From contig CAJLYG010000112.1 of the NCBI GenBank assembly GCA_905210845.1, positions 1-10,015 on the forward strand: a stretch of DNA of 10,015 nt. Direction: 5' to 3'. The translations under genes and the position numbers were made by a program. Each line of letters opens with the position of its first letter. Position 1 is the stretch's first letter. This DNA is from an uncultured Prevotella sp. GTDB lineage: Bacteria; Bacteroidota; Bacteroidia; Bacteroidales; Bacteroidaceae. Positions 1 to 6,945 of the stretch are shown here, one piece after another. The notes beneath the pieces are model-generated. The model did no database searches. It was not told where the DNA came from and was given only the letters and a program-made list of their open reading frames with translations.

Positions 1-5
1 GTTGA

Positions 6-857
6 TCAGGAACAGCTGATAGTCGTCGTAGCCGCACAACTGCCGTAGATTCCTAATTGGGCATGGGCTTCGTGGATGCTCCCGTTATAGAAATACGGGA
101 AGAGGATGGTTGATGCGCTTTGGTTCAGCTGCCCTGCCAGCCCGAGGATCAGCATGGGCCATGTATAGGAGAGCATGCGCTTGCAAAGTGCCCAGTCGAA
201 TCCGAACCTTACGCCCCGCATTTCCTTGAAGAGCAGGAGCAAGGTGATGATGGAGCAGGCGAGGTTGATGTAAAACACGATGCCTACATCCGGGATAAAG
301 TCCTTGTCGTAGATCCCCAAGACCTTCCACTTCATCAAGGGGAAGACGATGAGGAACACAGCCGTCGCACAAACATTGATAAAGATGTTGATGACTTTCA
401 GGAAGGCAAATTTCAGGGGGCGGTGCTGATAACGCAGGTAGTCGAACAAGATGCACGACCATGCGTCAATGGCAACGCAGATAGCCATGGTACCGATATA
501 CCAAGGATGCTCGGCATAGCCCATGGCAGCGGTGATTGGCTTGAGAAACAGTAAGACAACGGCGGTGAAAAGAATGACGACTGTCCCCACCATTCTCAAG
601 GCTGTGGAATATACCATTTTGGCATTTTCGCCTTCCTTGTTGGCATAGCGGAAAAAGGTCGTCTCCATGCCGAAGGTCAGGGCTATGATCAATAGTCCGA
701 TATAGGAATACACATTGGTGATGATACCATACTGTCCACCACTGGCTGTCCAAGAGAAGGTCTCAATTGGTACGAGCAGGTAATTGATGAATCGCGCAGC
801 GATGCTGCTAATGCCATAGATGGCGGTATCCTTTGCTAAACTTTTTAAACTTGCCAT
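6..857 (-). CDS. Wzx/MATE-like polysaccharide flippase, apparently truncated
   Basis: A 283-residue, strongly hydrophobic protein resembling the N-terminal half of Bacteroidota oligosaccharide flippases, which move lipid-linked glycans across the inner membrane. Family-like features are the opening LAKDTAIYG, the GQYGIITNVYSY stretch and GMETTFFRYA near residues 63-72, then successive membrane helices to about residue 250 (TWPMLILGLAGQ). Full members are normally about 480-500 residues, so roughly the C-terminal 40% is absent. The reading is family-like up to LGIYG (about residue 270); the last dozen residues (SCAATTTISCS) do not look like the usual continuation and the frame stops at 6-8. 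Another frame (two bases on) is open to the window edge, so a frameshift, or an interruption just outside, is possible. The ATG at 857 fits the family N-terminus. It lies 44 bases after the SpmAB stop with no hairpin between, so the two are probably co-transcribed. Family call is firm; whether it is broken is not. Confidence 0.8.
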   Translation of the reverse strand: MASLKSLAKDTAIYGISSIAARFINYLLVPIETFSWTASGGQYGIITNVYSYIGLLIIALTFGMETTFFRYANKEGENAKMVYSTALRMVGTVVILFTAVVLLFLKPITAAMGYAEHPWYIGTMAICVAIDAWSCILFDYLRYQHRPLKFAFLKVINIFINVCATAVFLIVFPLMKWKVLGIYDKDFIPDVGIVFYINLACSIITLLLLFKEMRGVRFGFDWALCKRMLSYTWPMLILGLAGQLNQSASTILFPYFYNGSIHEAHAQLGIYGSCAATTTISCS

Positions 858-901
858 AATGTTAGGAATATGAAGATGAGCCTTTCGCTTGTCATTCCTC
901 T

Positions 902-2134
902 CTAAGAGAAGAACAGGTAAGCAATGAAGATGGCTGCAATGGAACCAGACAGGTCTGCAAGCAGTCCGGCTGCCACGGCATGTCGGGTATATTTAATGTT
1001 GACAGAGCCGAAATAAACGGCGAGAATATAGAATGTAGTGTCGGTGGATCCTTGGAAAATGCAGGAGAGACGACCTACGAAAGAATCTGCGCCAAAGGTT
1101 TTCATGCAGTCGACCATCAACCCTCGTGACCCGCTCCCGGAAAGGGGCTTCATCAAAGCTGTAGGAAGAGCGTCTACGAAACTGGTATCTAACCCACAGG
1201 CACCGACACCCCATTTAACGCCATCCACCACCATGTCCATGGCACCTGATGCGCGAAAAACCCCGATTCCAACGAGGATCGCAACCAGATAGGGGATGAT
1301 GCGCACAGCAGTGGTGAATCCATCCTTGGCACCCTCGATGAAAGCATCATAGCAGTTGATATGCTTGAAAAAGCCTCGGACGAGGAAACCGGTGATGATG
1401 GTCATCAGCAAGATCGTGGCAATGCTGGTGCTTACCTTGTTCATCATCTCAGGACTCAGTTTGCTGAATCCCCACATAATAGCTGCAACGACCACGCAAG
1501 CACCGCCTAAGGTGAGCAAGATCGTCCTGTTAAAGAGATTGATCCGCTGGAAGAGGGAGCAGATGATGATGCCACAGACCGTAGCGATGAAAGTTGCTAA
1601 GAGAATGGGGATGAAGACATCCGTGGGTTGGGCAGCTCCCATCTGCGCGCGATAGGTCATGATACTCACGGGAATGATGCACAGTCCACTGGTGTTCATC
1701 ACCAAGAACATGATCATTGGATTGGTGGCTGTATCCTTCTTGGGATTCAGTTCTTGTAATTGTTCCATGGCTTTCAGCCCTAAGGGTGTGGCAGCATTGT
1801 CCAGCCCCAACATGTTGGCAGCAAAGTTCATGAAGATAGAGCCTGTAACGGGATGGCCTTTCGGAATGTCAGGGAAAAGCTTTACAAAGACAGGCGACAG
1901 GATTTTCGCAATTGCATTGACAAACCCTCCTTTTTCCCCGATCTTCATGATCCCTAACCAAAGAGACAGGACACCGGTCAGCCCGATGGAAATCTCAAAT
2001 GCCGTCTTGGCGGAATCGAACGTCGAGTTCATCAAAGCAGGGAATACATCATAGTCTCCCAAGAAGATTAGCTTCACCAAAGCCACGAGAAAGGCAATGA
2101 CGAAGAATGCGATCCAAATATAATTGAGTACCAT
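902..2134 (-). CDS. Fused SpmA-SpmB nucleoside-recognition (Gate) domain membrane protein
   Basis: A 410-residue polytopic inner-membrane protein joining a SpmA-like half (about 1-200) to a SpmB-like half (about 225-410). In Bacillus these are two separate spore-maturation proteins of under 200 residues each; the fused form is common in non-sporulating Bacteroidota, where its role is unknown. Visible signatures include LWLGIMKIGEKGG near 59-70, GLDNAATPLGLKAMEQ near 110-125 in the first Gate domain, and MKPLSGSGSRGLMVDCM (328-344) plus GSTDTTFYILAVYFG (362-376) in the second. Gate domains are transporter-like and associated with nucleoside or small-molecule transport, but no substrate can be read from the sequence. 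The N-terminus MVLNYIWIAFF matches the family, which fixes the ATG at 2134 even though it leaves almost no leader after the predicted promoter. It is divergent from xylB and probably heads an operon with the flippase. Nothing ties it directly to xylose use. Confidence 0.9.
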   Translation of the reverse strand: MVLNYIWIAFFVIAFLVALVKLIFLGDYDVFPALMNSTFDSAKTAFEISIGLTGVLSLWLGIMKIGEKGGFVNAIAKILSPVFVKLFPDIPKGHPVTGSIFMNFAANMLGLDNAATPLGLKAMEQLQELNPKKDTATNPMIMFLVMNTSGLCIIPVSIMTYRAQMGAAQPTDVFIPILLATFIATVCGIIICSLFQRINLFNRTILLTLGGACVVVAAIMWGFSKLSPEMMNKVSTSIATILLMTIITGFLVRGFFKHINCYDAFIEGAKDGFTTAVRIIPYLVAILVGIGVFRASGAMDMVVDGVKWGVGACGLDTSFVDALPTALMKPLSGSGSRGLMVDCMKTFGADSFVGRLSCIFQGSTDTTFYILAVYFGSVNIKYTRHAVAAGLLADLSGSIAAIFIAYLFFS

Positions 2135-2142
2135 ATCGGATG

Positions 2143-2173
2143 CAAAATTAGATAAATTTCTTTATTTTGCAAA
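2143..2173 (-). promoter_or_regulatory. Bacteroidota-type promoter for the SpmAB gene
   Basis: On the minus strand TTTG (2173-2170) is followed after exactly 19 bases by TAATTTTG (2150-2143), a full match to the Bacteroidota TTTG-N19-TAnnTTTG consensus. The -7 box ends only 8 bases before the ATG at 2134, so the mRNA would start at or within a few bases of the start codon. The match is seen; the leaderless consequence is inferred. Confidence 0.7.
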
Positions 2174-2199
2174 GACTTCAGATATTTTTCTTAACTTTG
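2166..2199 (+). promoter_or_regulatory. Distal candidate promoter for the xyl operon
   Basis: TTTG at 2166-2169 and TAACTTTG at 2192-2199, separated by 22 bases. The -7 box matches TAnnTTTG; the spacer is slightly longer than the usual 19-21. Its -33 box abuts the -33 box of the leftward SpmAB promoter, the two forming the palindrome TTTGCAAA. A transcript from here would carry about 100 bases of leader including the inverted repeat at 2221-2243. Confidence 0.45.
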
Positions 2200-2208
2200 C
2201 AGAAGATA

Positions 2209-2250
2209 GGCGTCGGCTCGGCAATTCAAACAAGCTTGATTGCGCTCGCC
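2209..2250. promoter_or_regulatory. Operator-like inverted repeat over the proximal xylB promoter
   Basis: Core arms GCAATTCAA (2221-2229) and TTGATTGC (2236-2243) are complementary apart from one bulged T, around a 6-base centre. An outer pair GGCG (2209-2212) and CGCC (2247-2250) extends it. The right core arm covers the -33 box of the proximal promoter (2236-2238), and the 8-base palindrome CAAGCTTG (2231-2238) lies within. This placement suits a repressor site; if transcribed from the distal promoter it could instead fold as RNA. No regulator gene is present here to assign it to. Confidence 0.4.
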
Positions 2251-2264
2251 TTGCACTATCTTTG
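2236..2264 (+). promoter_or_regulatory. Proximal candidate promoter for the xyl operon
   Basis: TTG at 2236-2238 (CTTG from 2235) and TATCTTTG at 2257-2264 with an 18-base spacer. The -7 box fits TAnnTTTG exactly. Transcription would begin near 2270, giving xylB an A/T-rich leader of about 35 bases. The sequence around this -7 box (TTTGCAAAAGAT) repeats that of the distal one (TTTGCAGAAGAT). Confidence 0.55.
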
Positions 2265-2306
2265 CAAAAGATGACTATATTCAATCTACAATAACTGAAA
2301 ACAAAA

Positions 2307-3800
2307 ATGAAAAAGCAATATTTATTAGGTTTTGATGTAGGAAGCAGTTCCGTGAAAGCTTCCCTCGTAGATATTGAGAATGGACAGTGTGCTGCGACTG
2401 CTTTTTTCCCGGAGCATGAAGCTCCCATCAAGGCGGTCCAGTTAGGATGGGCAGAGCAAGATCCGGAGATGTGGTGGGAGAACGCGAAGCTTTCCCTCAG
2501 GAAGATCATGGTAGAGACGGGTGCCAAGGGCGACCAGATAAAAGCTATTGGCATTTCTTACCAAATGCACGGGCTGGTTTGCGTGGACAAGGACCAGAAG
2601 CCGTTGCGCGATGCCATTATCTGGTGCGATTCCCGGGCGGTTCCTTATGGGGAAAGGGCAATGAAGGACTTGGGGGCTGATCTCTGCTTAAGTACTTTGT
2701 TAAATTCTCCTGGCAACTTCACCGCCTCTAAGTTGGCATGGGTGAAGGACAATGAACCGGAAGTGTTTGCCAAGATTGACAAGATCATGTTGCCCGGCGA
2801 TTATATCGCGATGAAGTTGAGTGGGGAGGTTAACACAACAATCAGTGGCCTGTCGGAAGGGATGTTCTGGGACTTCAAGCATAAATGTCCTGCCGACTTC
2901 CTGTTGAAATACTATGGCATTCCGGAAGAGATGTTAGCACCTACCGTCCCGACATTCAGCGTGCAGTGTGCAGTATCGAAGGATGTTGCTGAGGAATTGG
3001 ATTTGAAAGCGGGTACTCCTATTTCTTATCGGGCCGGTGACCAGCCTAATAATGCGCTCTCTTTGAACGTGTTCAATCCAGGCGAGATTGCTTCTACAGC
3101 CGGGACGTCTGGTGTCGTCTATGGCGTCTTGGGCGAAGCTAACTATGATCCTCAGAGTCGTGTCAATACTTTCGCACATGTCAACTATACCCGTGACCTC
3201 GACCGTTTAGGTGTATTGCTTTGCATTAATGGGACGGGTATCCTGAATGCATGGGTTCATCGCAATATATGTCCGGAGCTCAGTTATCCGGAGATGGACC
3301 AGTTAGCAGCGACGGCTCCGATTGGTGCAGAAGGGATATCGGTCATTCCGTTTGGCAATGGCGCAGAGCGTGTTCTTGAAAACCGCGAGATAGGTTGCTC
3401 TATCCATGGCGTGAACTTCAACGAGCATACCCGTGCCCACCTTGTCCGTGCCGCTCATGAGGGCATCGTGTTCAGCTTCTGCTATGGCATGGAGGTCATG
3501 CAACAGATGGGCATGGACATTCAGAAGATTCATGCAGGTAAGGCGAATATGTTCCTCAGTCGTCTTTTCCGAGACACGTTGGCAGGCGTCAGCGGTGCTA
3601 CGATCGAGCTTTATGATACAGATGGAAGTATTGGCGCTGCCAAAGGTGCGGGAATGGGCTGCGGTATTTATAAAGACCATGATGAGGCTTTCTCTACCTT
3701 GAAGAAGTTAGCCGTGATTGAGCCAGATGAGAGGCATCGGGGAGAATACCTGCATGCTTACGTGAAATGGAAAGAGCAACTGGAGAAAATCATCGGTTAA
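2307..3800 (+). CDS. xylB: Xylulokinase (FGGY carbohydrate kinase), first gene of the xyl operon
   Basis: A 497-residue cytoplasmic kinase of the FGGY family, predicted to phosphorylate D-xylulose with ATP to xylulose 5-phosphate for the pentose phosphate pathway. The N-terminal phosphate loop reads LGFDVGSSSVKASL (7-20). Xylulokinase-like stretches include GWAEQDPEMWW (47-57), the sugar-contact motif SYQMHGL (84-90), IIWCDSRA (104-111) and LPGDYIAMKLSGE (162-174). The likely catalytic base is Asp245 in RAGDQPNNALS, followed by TAGTSGV (264-270). E. coli XylB has 484 residues, so length is normal. The active-site stretch and the later HAGKANMFLS (409-418) differ from the E. coli versions (GGGDNAAGA and GGGARS) but look like a Bacteroidota subgroup rather than decay. 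The ATG at 2307 follows an A-rich leader. The xylose-transporter and GH43 neighbours support xylulose over other FGGY sugars. Xylose isomerase is not within the window. Confidence 0.9.
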   Translation: MKKQYLLGFDVGSSSVKASLVDIENGQCAATAFFPEHEAPIKAVQLGWAEQDPEMWWENAKLSLRKIMVETGAKGDQIKAIGISYQMHGLVCVDKDQKPLRDAIIWCDSRAVPYGERAMKDLGADLCLSTLLNSPGNFTASKLAWVKDNEPEVFAKIDKIMLPGDYIAMKLSGEVNTTISGLSEGMFWDFKHKCPADFLLKYYGIPEEMLAPTVPTFSVQCAVSKDVAEELDLKAGTPISYRAGDQPNNALSLNVFNPGEIASTAGTSGVVYGVLGEANYDPQSRVNTFAHVNYTRDLDRLGVLLCINGTGILNAWVHRNICPELSYPEMDQLAATAPIGAEGISVIPFGNGAERVLENREIGCSIHGVNFNEHTRAHLVRAAHEGIVFSFCYGMEVMQQMGMDIQKIHAGKANMFLSRLFRDTLAGVSGATIELYDTDGSIGAAKGAGMGCGIYKDHDEAFSTLKKLAVIEPDERHRGEYLHAYVKWKEQLEKIIG

Positions 3801-3811
3801 GGCAATGCCTC

Positions 3812-5455
3812 ATGAAAAAGTTCTTATTCTCCATCTTAGTGGTCCTGCCGCTGATGGCGTATGCCCAATACAAGTCGCAGGTCTGGTCGCCTGACAATGG
3901 TGACGGAACCTACAAGAACCCTGTTATCCATGCGGATTACAGTGATCCGGACGTTATCGCAGTCGGTGACGACTACTATCTCACGGCAAGTTCGTTTGAA
4001 TGTTTCCCGGGCTTGCCCATCCTTCATTCTAAGGATTTAGTCAACTGGGAGATCATTTCTTATGCTCTTCCATGTTCCTATCGTAGTTCCATGACAAGGG
4101 GAGATGGGGTTTGGGCACCCAGCATTCGCTATCATAACGGAGAATTTTATATTTATTGGGGCGATCCTGACCGTGGTGTCTATCGAGTGAAGTCCAAGTA
4201 TCCAGAGGGACCTTGGGAGAGTCCGGTATTAGTTGTCAGGGGACGTGGACTCATTGATCCATGCCCGCTTTGGGATGATGATGGGAAATGTTATTTGGTG
4301 AATGGATGGGCAGGGAGTCGGAGCGGATTTAACTCCGTGCTTACGGTGCGCGAGCTTTCTGCCGATGGCACGCGGCCTGTAGGTGACCCTGTCATCGTCT
4401 TCGATGGCGGAAATGACAACCATACGGCAGAAGGACCGAAGTTCTACAAGAGAGACGGTTGGTACTGGATCCTGTGTCCTGCCGGAGGCGTGGCGACAGG
4501 TTGGCAACTGGCTATGCGCTCGAAAAGTCCTTACGGTCCTTATGAATGCAAGAAAGTCCTCTCGCAAGGGAAGACGGATGTTAACGGACCTCATCAGGGA
4601 GCGTGGGTGCATACAGCTTTCGGGGAGGATTGGTTCCTGCACTTCCAGGACAAAGGCTGCTATGGACGTGTCCTCCATCTACAACCCGTCGACTGGAGTA
4701 GTGGATGGCCTATTATAGGCAAGAAGGGACAGCCCGTGTCTACTTTCAGAAAGCCTAAGTCACGGTCTACGGCAATCATGAATCCTGTGGAAAGCGATGA
4801 GTTCAATCGTACTCGCTTAGGGCTGCAATGGCAATGGGAAGGTTCTTACGACCAACGGTTTGGCATGCCCATGTCAAATGGCATGATGCGACTGTACACC
4901 TATCGGTTGGTTAGTAAGACCTGGACAGGAGATATCATCCGATCGCCTCAGAAGGAACGCAACTTATGGACGGTACCGAACCTGTTGCTACAGAAAATAC
5001 CTGCCGAGCAGTTTACCGCGACGGCTAAGATCCGTTTCGCGGCAAAGGCAGACCATCAGTATGGTGGCATTATCATGATGGGTCGTGATTATTCTGATCT
5101 TGTCGTCGAGCGGATTGGGGATGAATTCCAACTTCAGCAACGAACCTGTATCGGTGCTGACGACAAGGGAAAGGAAACTGTGAACGTATTAGCGACGTTA
5201 AAGCCGACGGCAAGGGATCAGATTCCTTATAGTCCTGCTATCTATCTTGACCTTTACCTCCGGATGATCGTCGATCATGGGAAATGCAGGTTTGCTTATA
5301 GCTTGAATGGGAAGAAGTTTACGAATGTAGGAGACGCCTTCACGATGAAAGAAGGAAAATGGATCGGGGCCAAGATGGGATTCGTATCCGAAGAAACAAA
5401 TACCCAGTCGAATCGTGGATGGATAGATGCCGACTGGTTTAGAGTGACAAAATAA
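3812..5455 (+). CDS. Secreted GH43 glycosidase (beta-xylosidase / arabinofuranosidase) with C-terminal beta-sandwich
   Basis: A 547-residue exported glycoside hydrolase family 43 enzyme, predicted to release xylose or arabinose from xylo-oligosaccharides or arabinoxylan in the periplasm. Residues 1-18 (MKKFLFSILVVLPLMAYA) form a signal peptide with cleavage likely before Gln19; there is no lipobox. The five-bladed propeller spans about 35-320 with the three GH43 acidic residues visible: Asp45 in ADYSDPDVI (general base), Asp149 in GLIDPCPLWDDDG (pKa modulator) and Glu208 in NHTAEGPKFY (general acid). From about 327 (ESDEFN) to the end lies a beta-sandwich like the GH43 C2 domain of beta-xylosidases, which helps shape the active site. 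The frame is open upstream into xylB, but the ATG at 3812 is chosen because it places the signal peptide at the N-terminus. It begins 11 bases after xylB, so both share a transcript. Xylosidase versus arabinofuranosidase specificity cannot be separated by eye. Confidence 0.88.
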   Translation: MKKFLFSILVVLPLMAYAQYKSQVWSPDNGDGTYKNPVIHADYSDPDVIAVGDDYYLTASSFECFPGLPILHSKDLVNWEIISYALPCSYRSSMTRGDGVWAPSIRYHNGEFYIYWGDPDRGVYRVKSKYPEGPWESPVLVVRGRGLIDPCPLWDDDGKCYLVNGWAGSRSGFNSVLTVRELSADGTRPVGDPVIVFDGGNDNHTAEGPKFYKRDGWYWILCPAGGVATGWQLAMRSKSPYGPYECKKVLSQGKTDVNGPHQGAWVHTAFGEDWFLHFQDKGCYGRVLHLQPVDWSSGWPIIGKKGQPVSTFRKPKSRSTAIMNPVESDEFNRTRLGLQWQWEGSYDQRFGMPMSNGMMRLYTYRLVSKTWTGDIIRSPQKERNLWTVPNLLLQKIPAEQFTATAKIRFAAKADHQYGGIIMMGRDYSDLVVERIGDEFQLQQRTCIGADDKGKETVNVLATLKPTARDQIPYSPAIYLDLYLRMIVDHGKCRFAYSLNGKKFTNVGDAFTMKEGKWIGAKMGFVSEETNTQSNRGWIDADWFRVTK

Positions 5456-5472
5456 AATATAGATAATCTGTT

Positions 5473-6942
5473 ATGGAACAAAATGAAAAGGGCAGTAAAG
5501 CCTACCTTATTTCTATCGTAATGGTCGCTGTATTGGGCGGCTTGTTGTTTGGTTATGACACTGCAGTGATTTCCGGTGCGGAAAAAGGACTGCAGGCCTT
5601 CTTTAAGGAAGCACACGACTTTCAGTACACGGATTTCATGCACGGTTTCACATCGTCCAGTGCACTGATCGGCTGTATTATCGGTTCAGCCTTATCTGGC
5701 TTTTTTGCCGGAAAGCTTGGTCGTAAGCGCTCGTTGATCTTTGCCGGCGTATGCTTCTTCCTCTCTGCATGGGGGAGCATGGAGCCGGAGACTTATATCC
5801 TGCCGCAGGGAAGGCCCACTTGGACGCTCTTGGTGGTATTCAACTTTTACCGTATCTTAGGTGGGATCGGTGTTGGTATGGCATCAGCCATCTGCCCGAT
5901 GTATATCGGCGAGGTTGCTCCGAGCAATATCCGGGGAATGTTAGTCAGCTGGAACCAGTTTGCCATTATCTTTGGCCAGCTTGTCGTTTATTTCGTCAAC
6001 CTGATCATCCTTGGCAGTCATGCGAATCCTATTTATGATGCGGTGACAGGAGTGATGACCAATTTTACGGATGCGGAGTGGACCATCGTCAAGGGATGGC
6101 GGTATATGTTTGGATCAGAGTGCGTGCCTGCAGGGTTGTTTACCATTCTGATTTGTTTCGTTCCGGAGACGCCTCGATACTTAGCCATGGTAGGTCAGGA
6201 TGAAAAAGCCTTGAAGATCCTGACCAGGATCAACGGCTATACCCAGGCAAAGCATATCTTGGAAGAGATCAAGAGTACAGCCGCCGTCAAGACAGAGAAG
6301 CTGTTCTCCTATGGTTTTATGTGTATCTTCGTGGGCATCATGCTTTCTGTCTTCCAGCAGGCTGTTGGCATTAATGCCGTGCTCTATTATGCGCCTCGTA
6401 TCTTCGGTGACATGGGAATGACCAACCCGATGGTGAACACAGTTGTCATGGGCGTTGTCAACATTACCTTCACGCTTGTTGCTGTCTTTACGGTAGAAAA
6501 GCTCGGTCGTCGCCCCTTGCTCATCTGTGGGTCTATCGGGATGGCAGTCGGTGCTTTTGGAGTTGCCCTGACCTTCGGGAATCCATCCCTGAGCATGGTC
6601 TGCATGCTGTCGATTATGGTCTACAGCGCCAGTTTCATGTTCTCATGGGGTCCTATCACCTGGGTGCTCATCGCAGAGATCTTCCCGAATACCATTCGTG
6701 GGGCGACTGTTGCCATCGCCGTTGCCTTCCAGTGGATCTTTAACTTTATTGTCAGTTCCAGTTTCGTGCCGATGTTCAATATGCACCTGACGGCAGGAGA
6801 CAACTTCGGGCATTGGTTCACCTATGGTCTCTATGGCATCATCTGCGTGATTGCGGCAATCTTTGTCTGGAAGTTAGTGCCAGAAACCAAAGGCAAGACC
6901 CTTGAAGATATGAGTAAACTGTGGAAAAAGCAATCAAAATAA
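5473..6942 (+). CDS. xylE: XylE-like D-xylose/H+ symporter (MFS sugar porter)
   Basis: A 489-residue, 12-helix major facilitator of the sugar porter family, predicted to import D-xylose with protons through the inner membrane. It closely follows E. coli XylE (491 residues). Visible family motifs: GGLLFGYDTAVISG (22-35) with Asp29 at the proton-coupling position, GKLGRKRS (80-87), the inner-helix Arg127, PETPRYL (231-237), QQAVGINAVLYYAP (295-308), EKLGRRPLL (342-350) and VPETKGKTLEDM (469-480). Residues matching XylE xylose contacts are present: Gln162 in SWNQFAIIFGQ, Gln295, Gln296, Asn301, and Trp392 in FSWGP. Glu216 in the SECVPA stretch corresponds to XylE Glu206. Retention of all these contacts supports xylose over other sugars, though glucose is bound by XylE as a non-transported inhibitor, and related porters carry arabinose or galactose. 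It starts 17 bases after the GH43 stop and ends 3 bases before the GH2 start. Confidence 0.9.
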   Translation: MEQNEKGSKAYLISIVMVAVLGGLLFGYDTAVISGAEKGLQAFFKEAHDFQYTDFMHGFTSSSALIGCIIGSALSGFFAGKLGRKRSLIFAGVCFFLSAWGSMEPETYILPQGRPTWTLLVVFNFYRILGGIGVGMASAICPMYIGEVAPSNIRGMLVSWNQFAIIFGQLVVYFVNLIILGSHANPIYDAVTGVMTNFTDAEWTIVKGWRYMFGSECVPAGLFTILICFVPETPRYLAMVGQDEKALKILTRINGYTQAKHILEEIKSTAAVKTEKLFSYGFMCIFVGIMLSVFQQAVGINAVLYYAPRIFGDMGMTNPMVNTVVMGVVNITFTLVAVFTVEKLGRRPLLICGSIGMAVGAFGVALTFGNPSLSMVCMLSIMVYSASFMFSWGPITWVLIAEIFPNTIRGATVAIAVAFQWIFNFIVSSSFVPMFNMHLTAGDNFGHWFTYGLYGIICVIAAIFVWKLVPETKGKTLEDMSKLWKKQSK

Positions 6943-6945
6943 AAG

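Noticed and set aside
120..554. A 144-codon plus-strand open frame opposite the flippase
   Set aside because: It is antisense to a membrane protein; the peptide is polar and acidic, as expected from the complement of hydrophobic codons, with no family features.
1659..2054. A 131-codon plus-strand open frame opposite the SpmAB gene
   Set aside because: It is antisense to well-conserved Gate-domain sequence and has no promoter or plausible neighbours.
3767..3811. Longer GH43 start at an ATG at 3767 inside xylB
   Set aside because: It would add 15 polar residues in front of a clear signal peptide; the ATG at 3812 gives the normal secreted N-terminus.
4229..4678. A 149-codon minus-strand open frame inside the GH43 gene
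   Set aside because: It lies wholly antisense to a gene with intact catalytic motifs, and its translation shows no recognisable domain.
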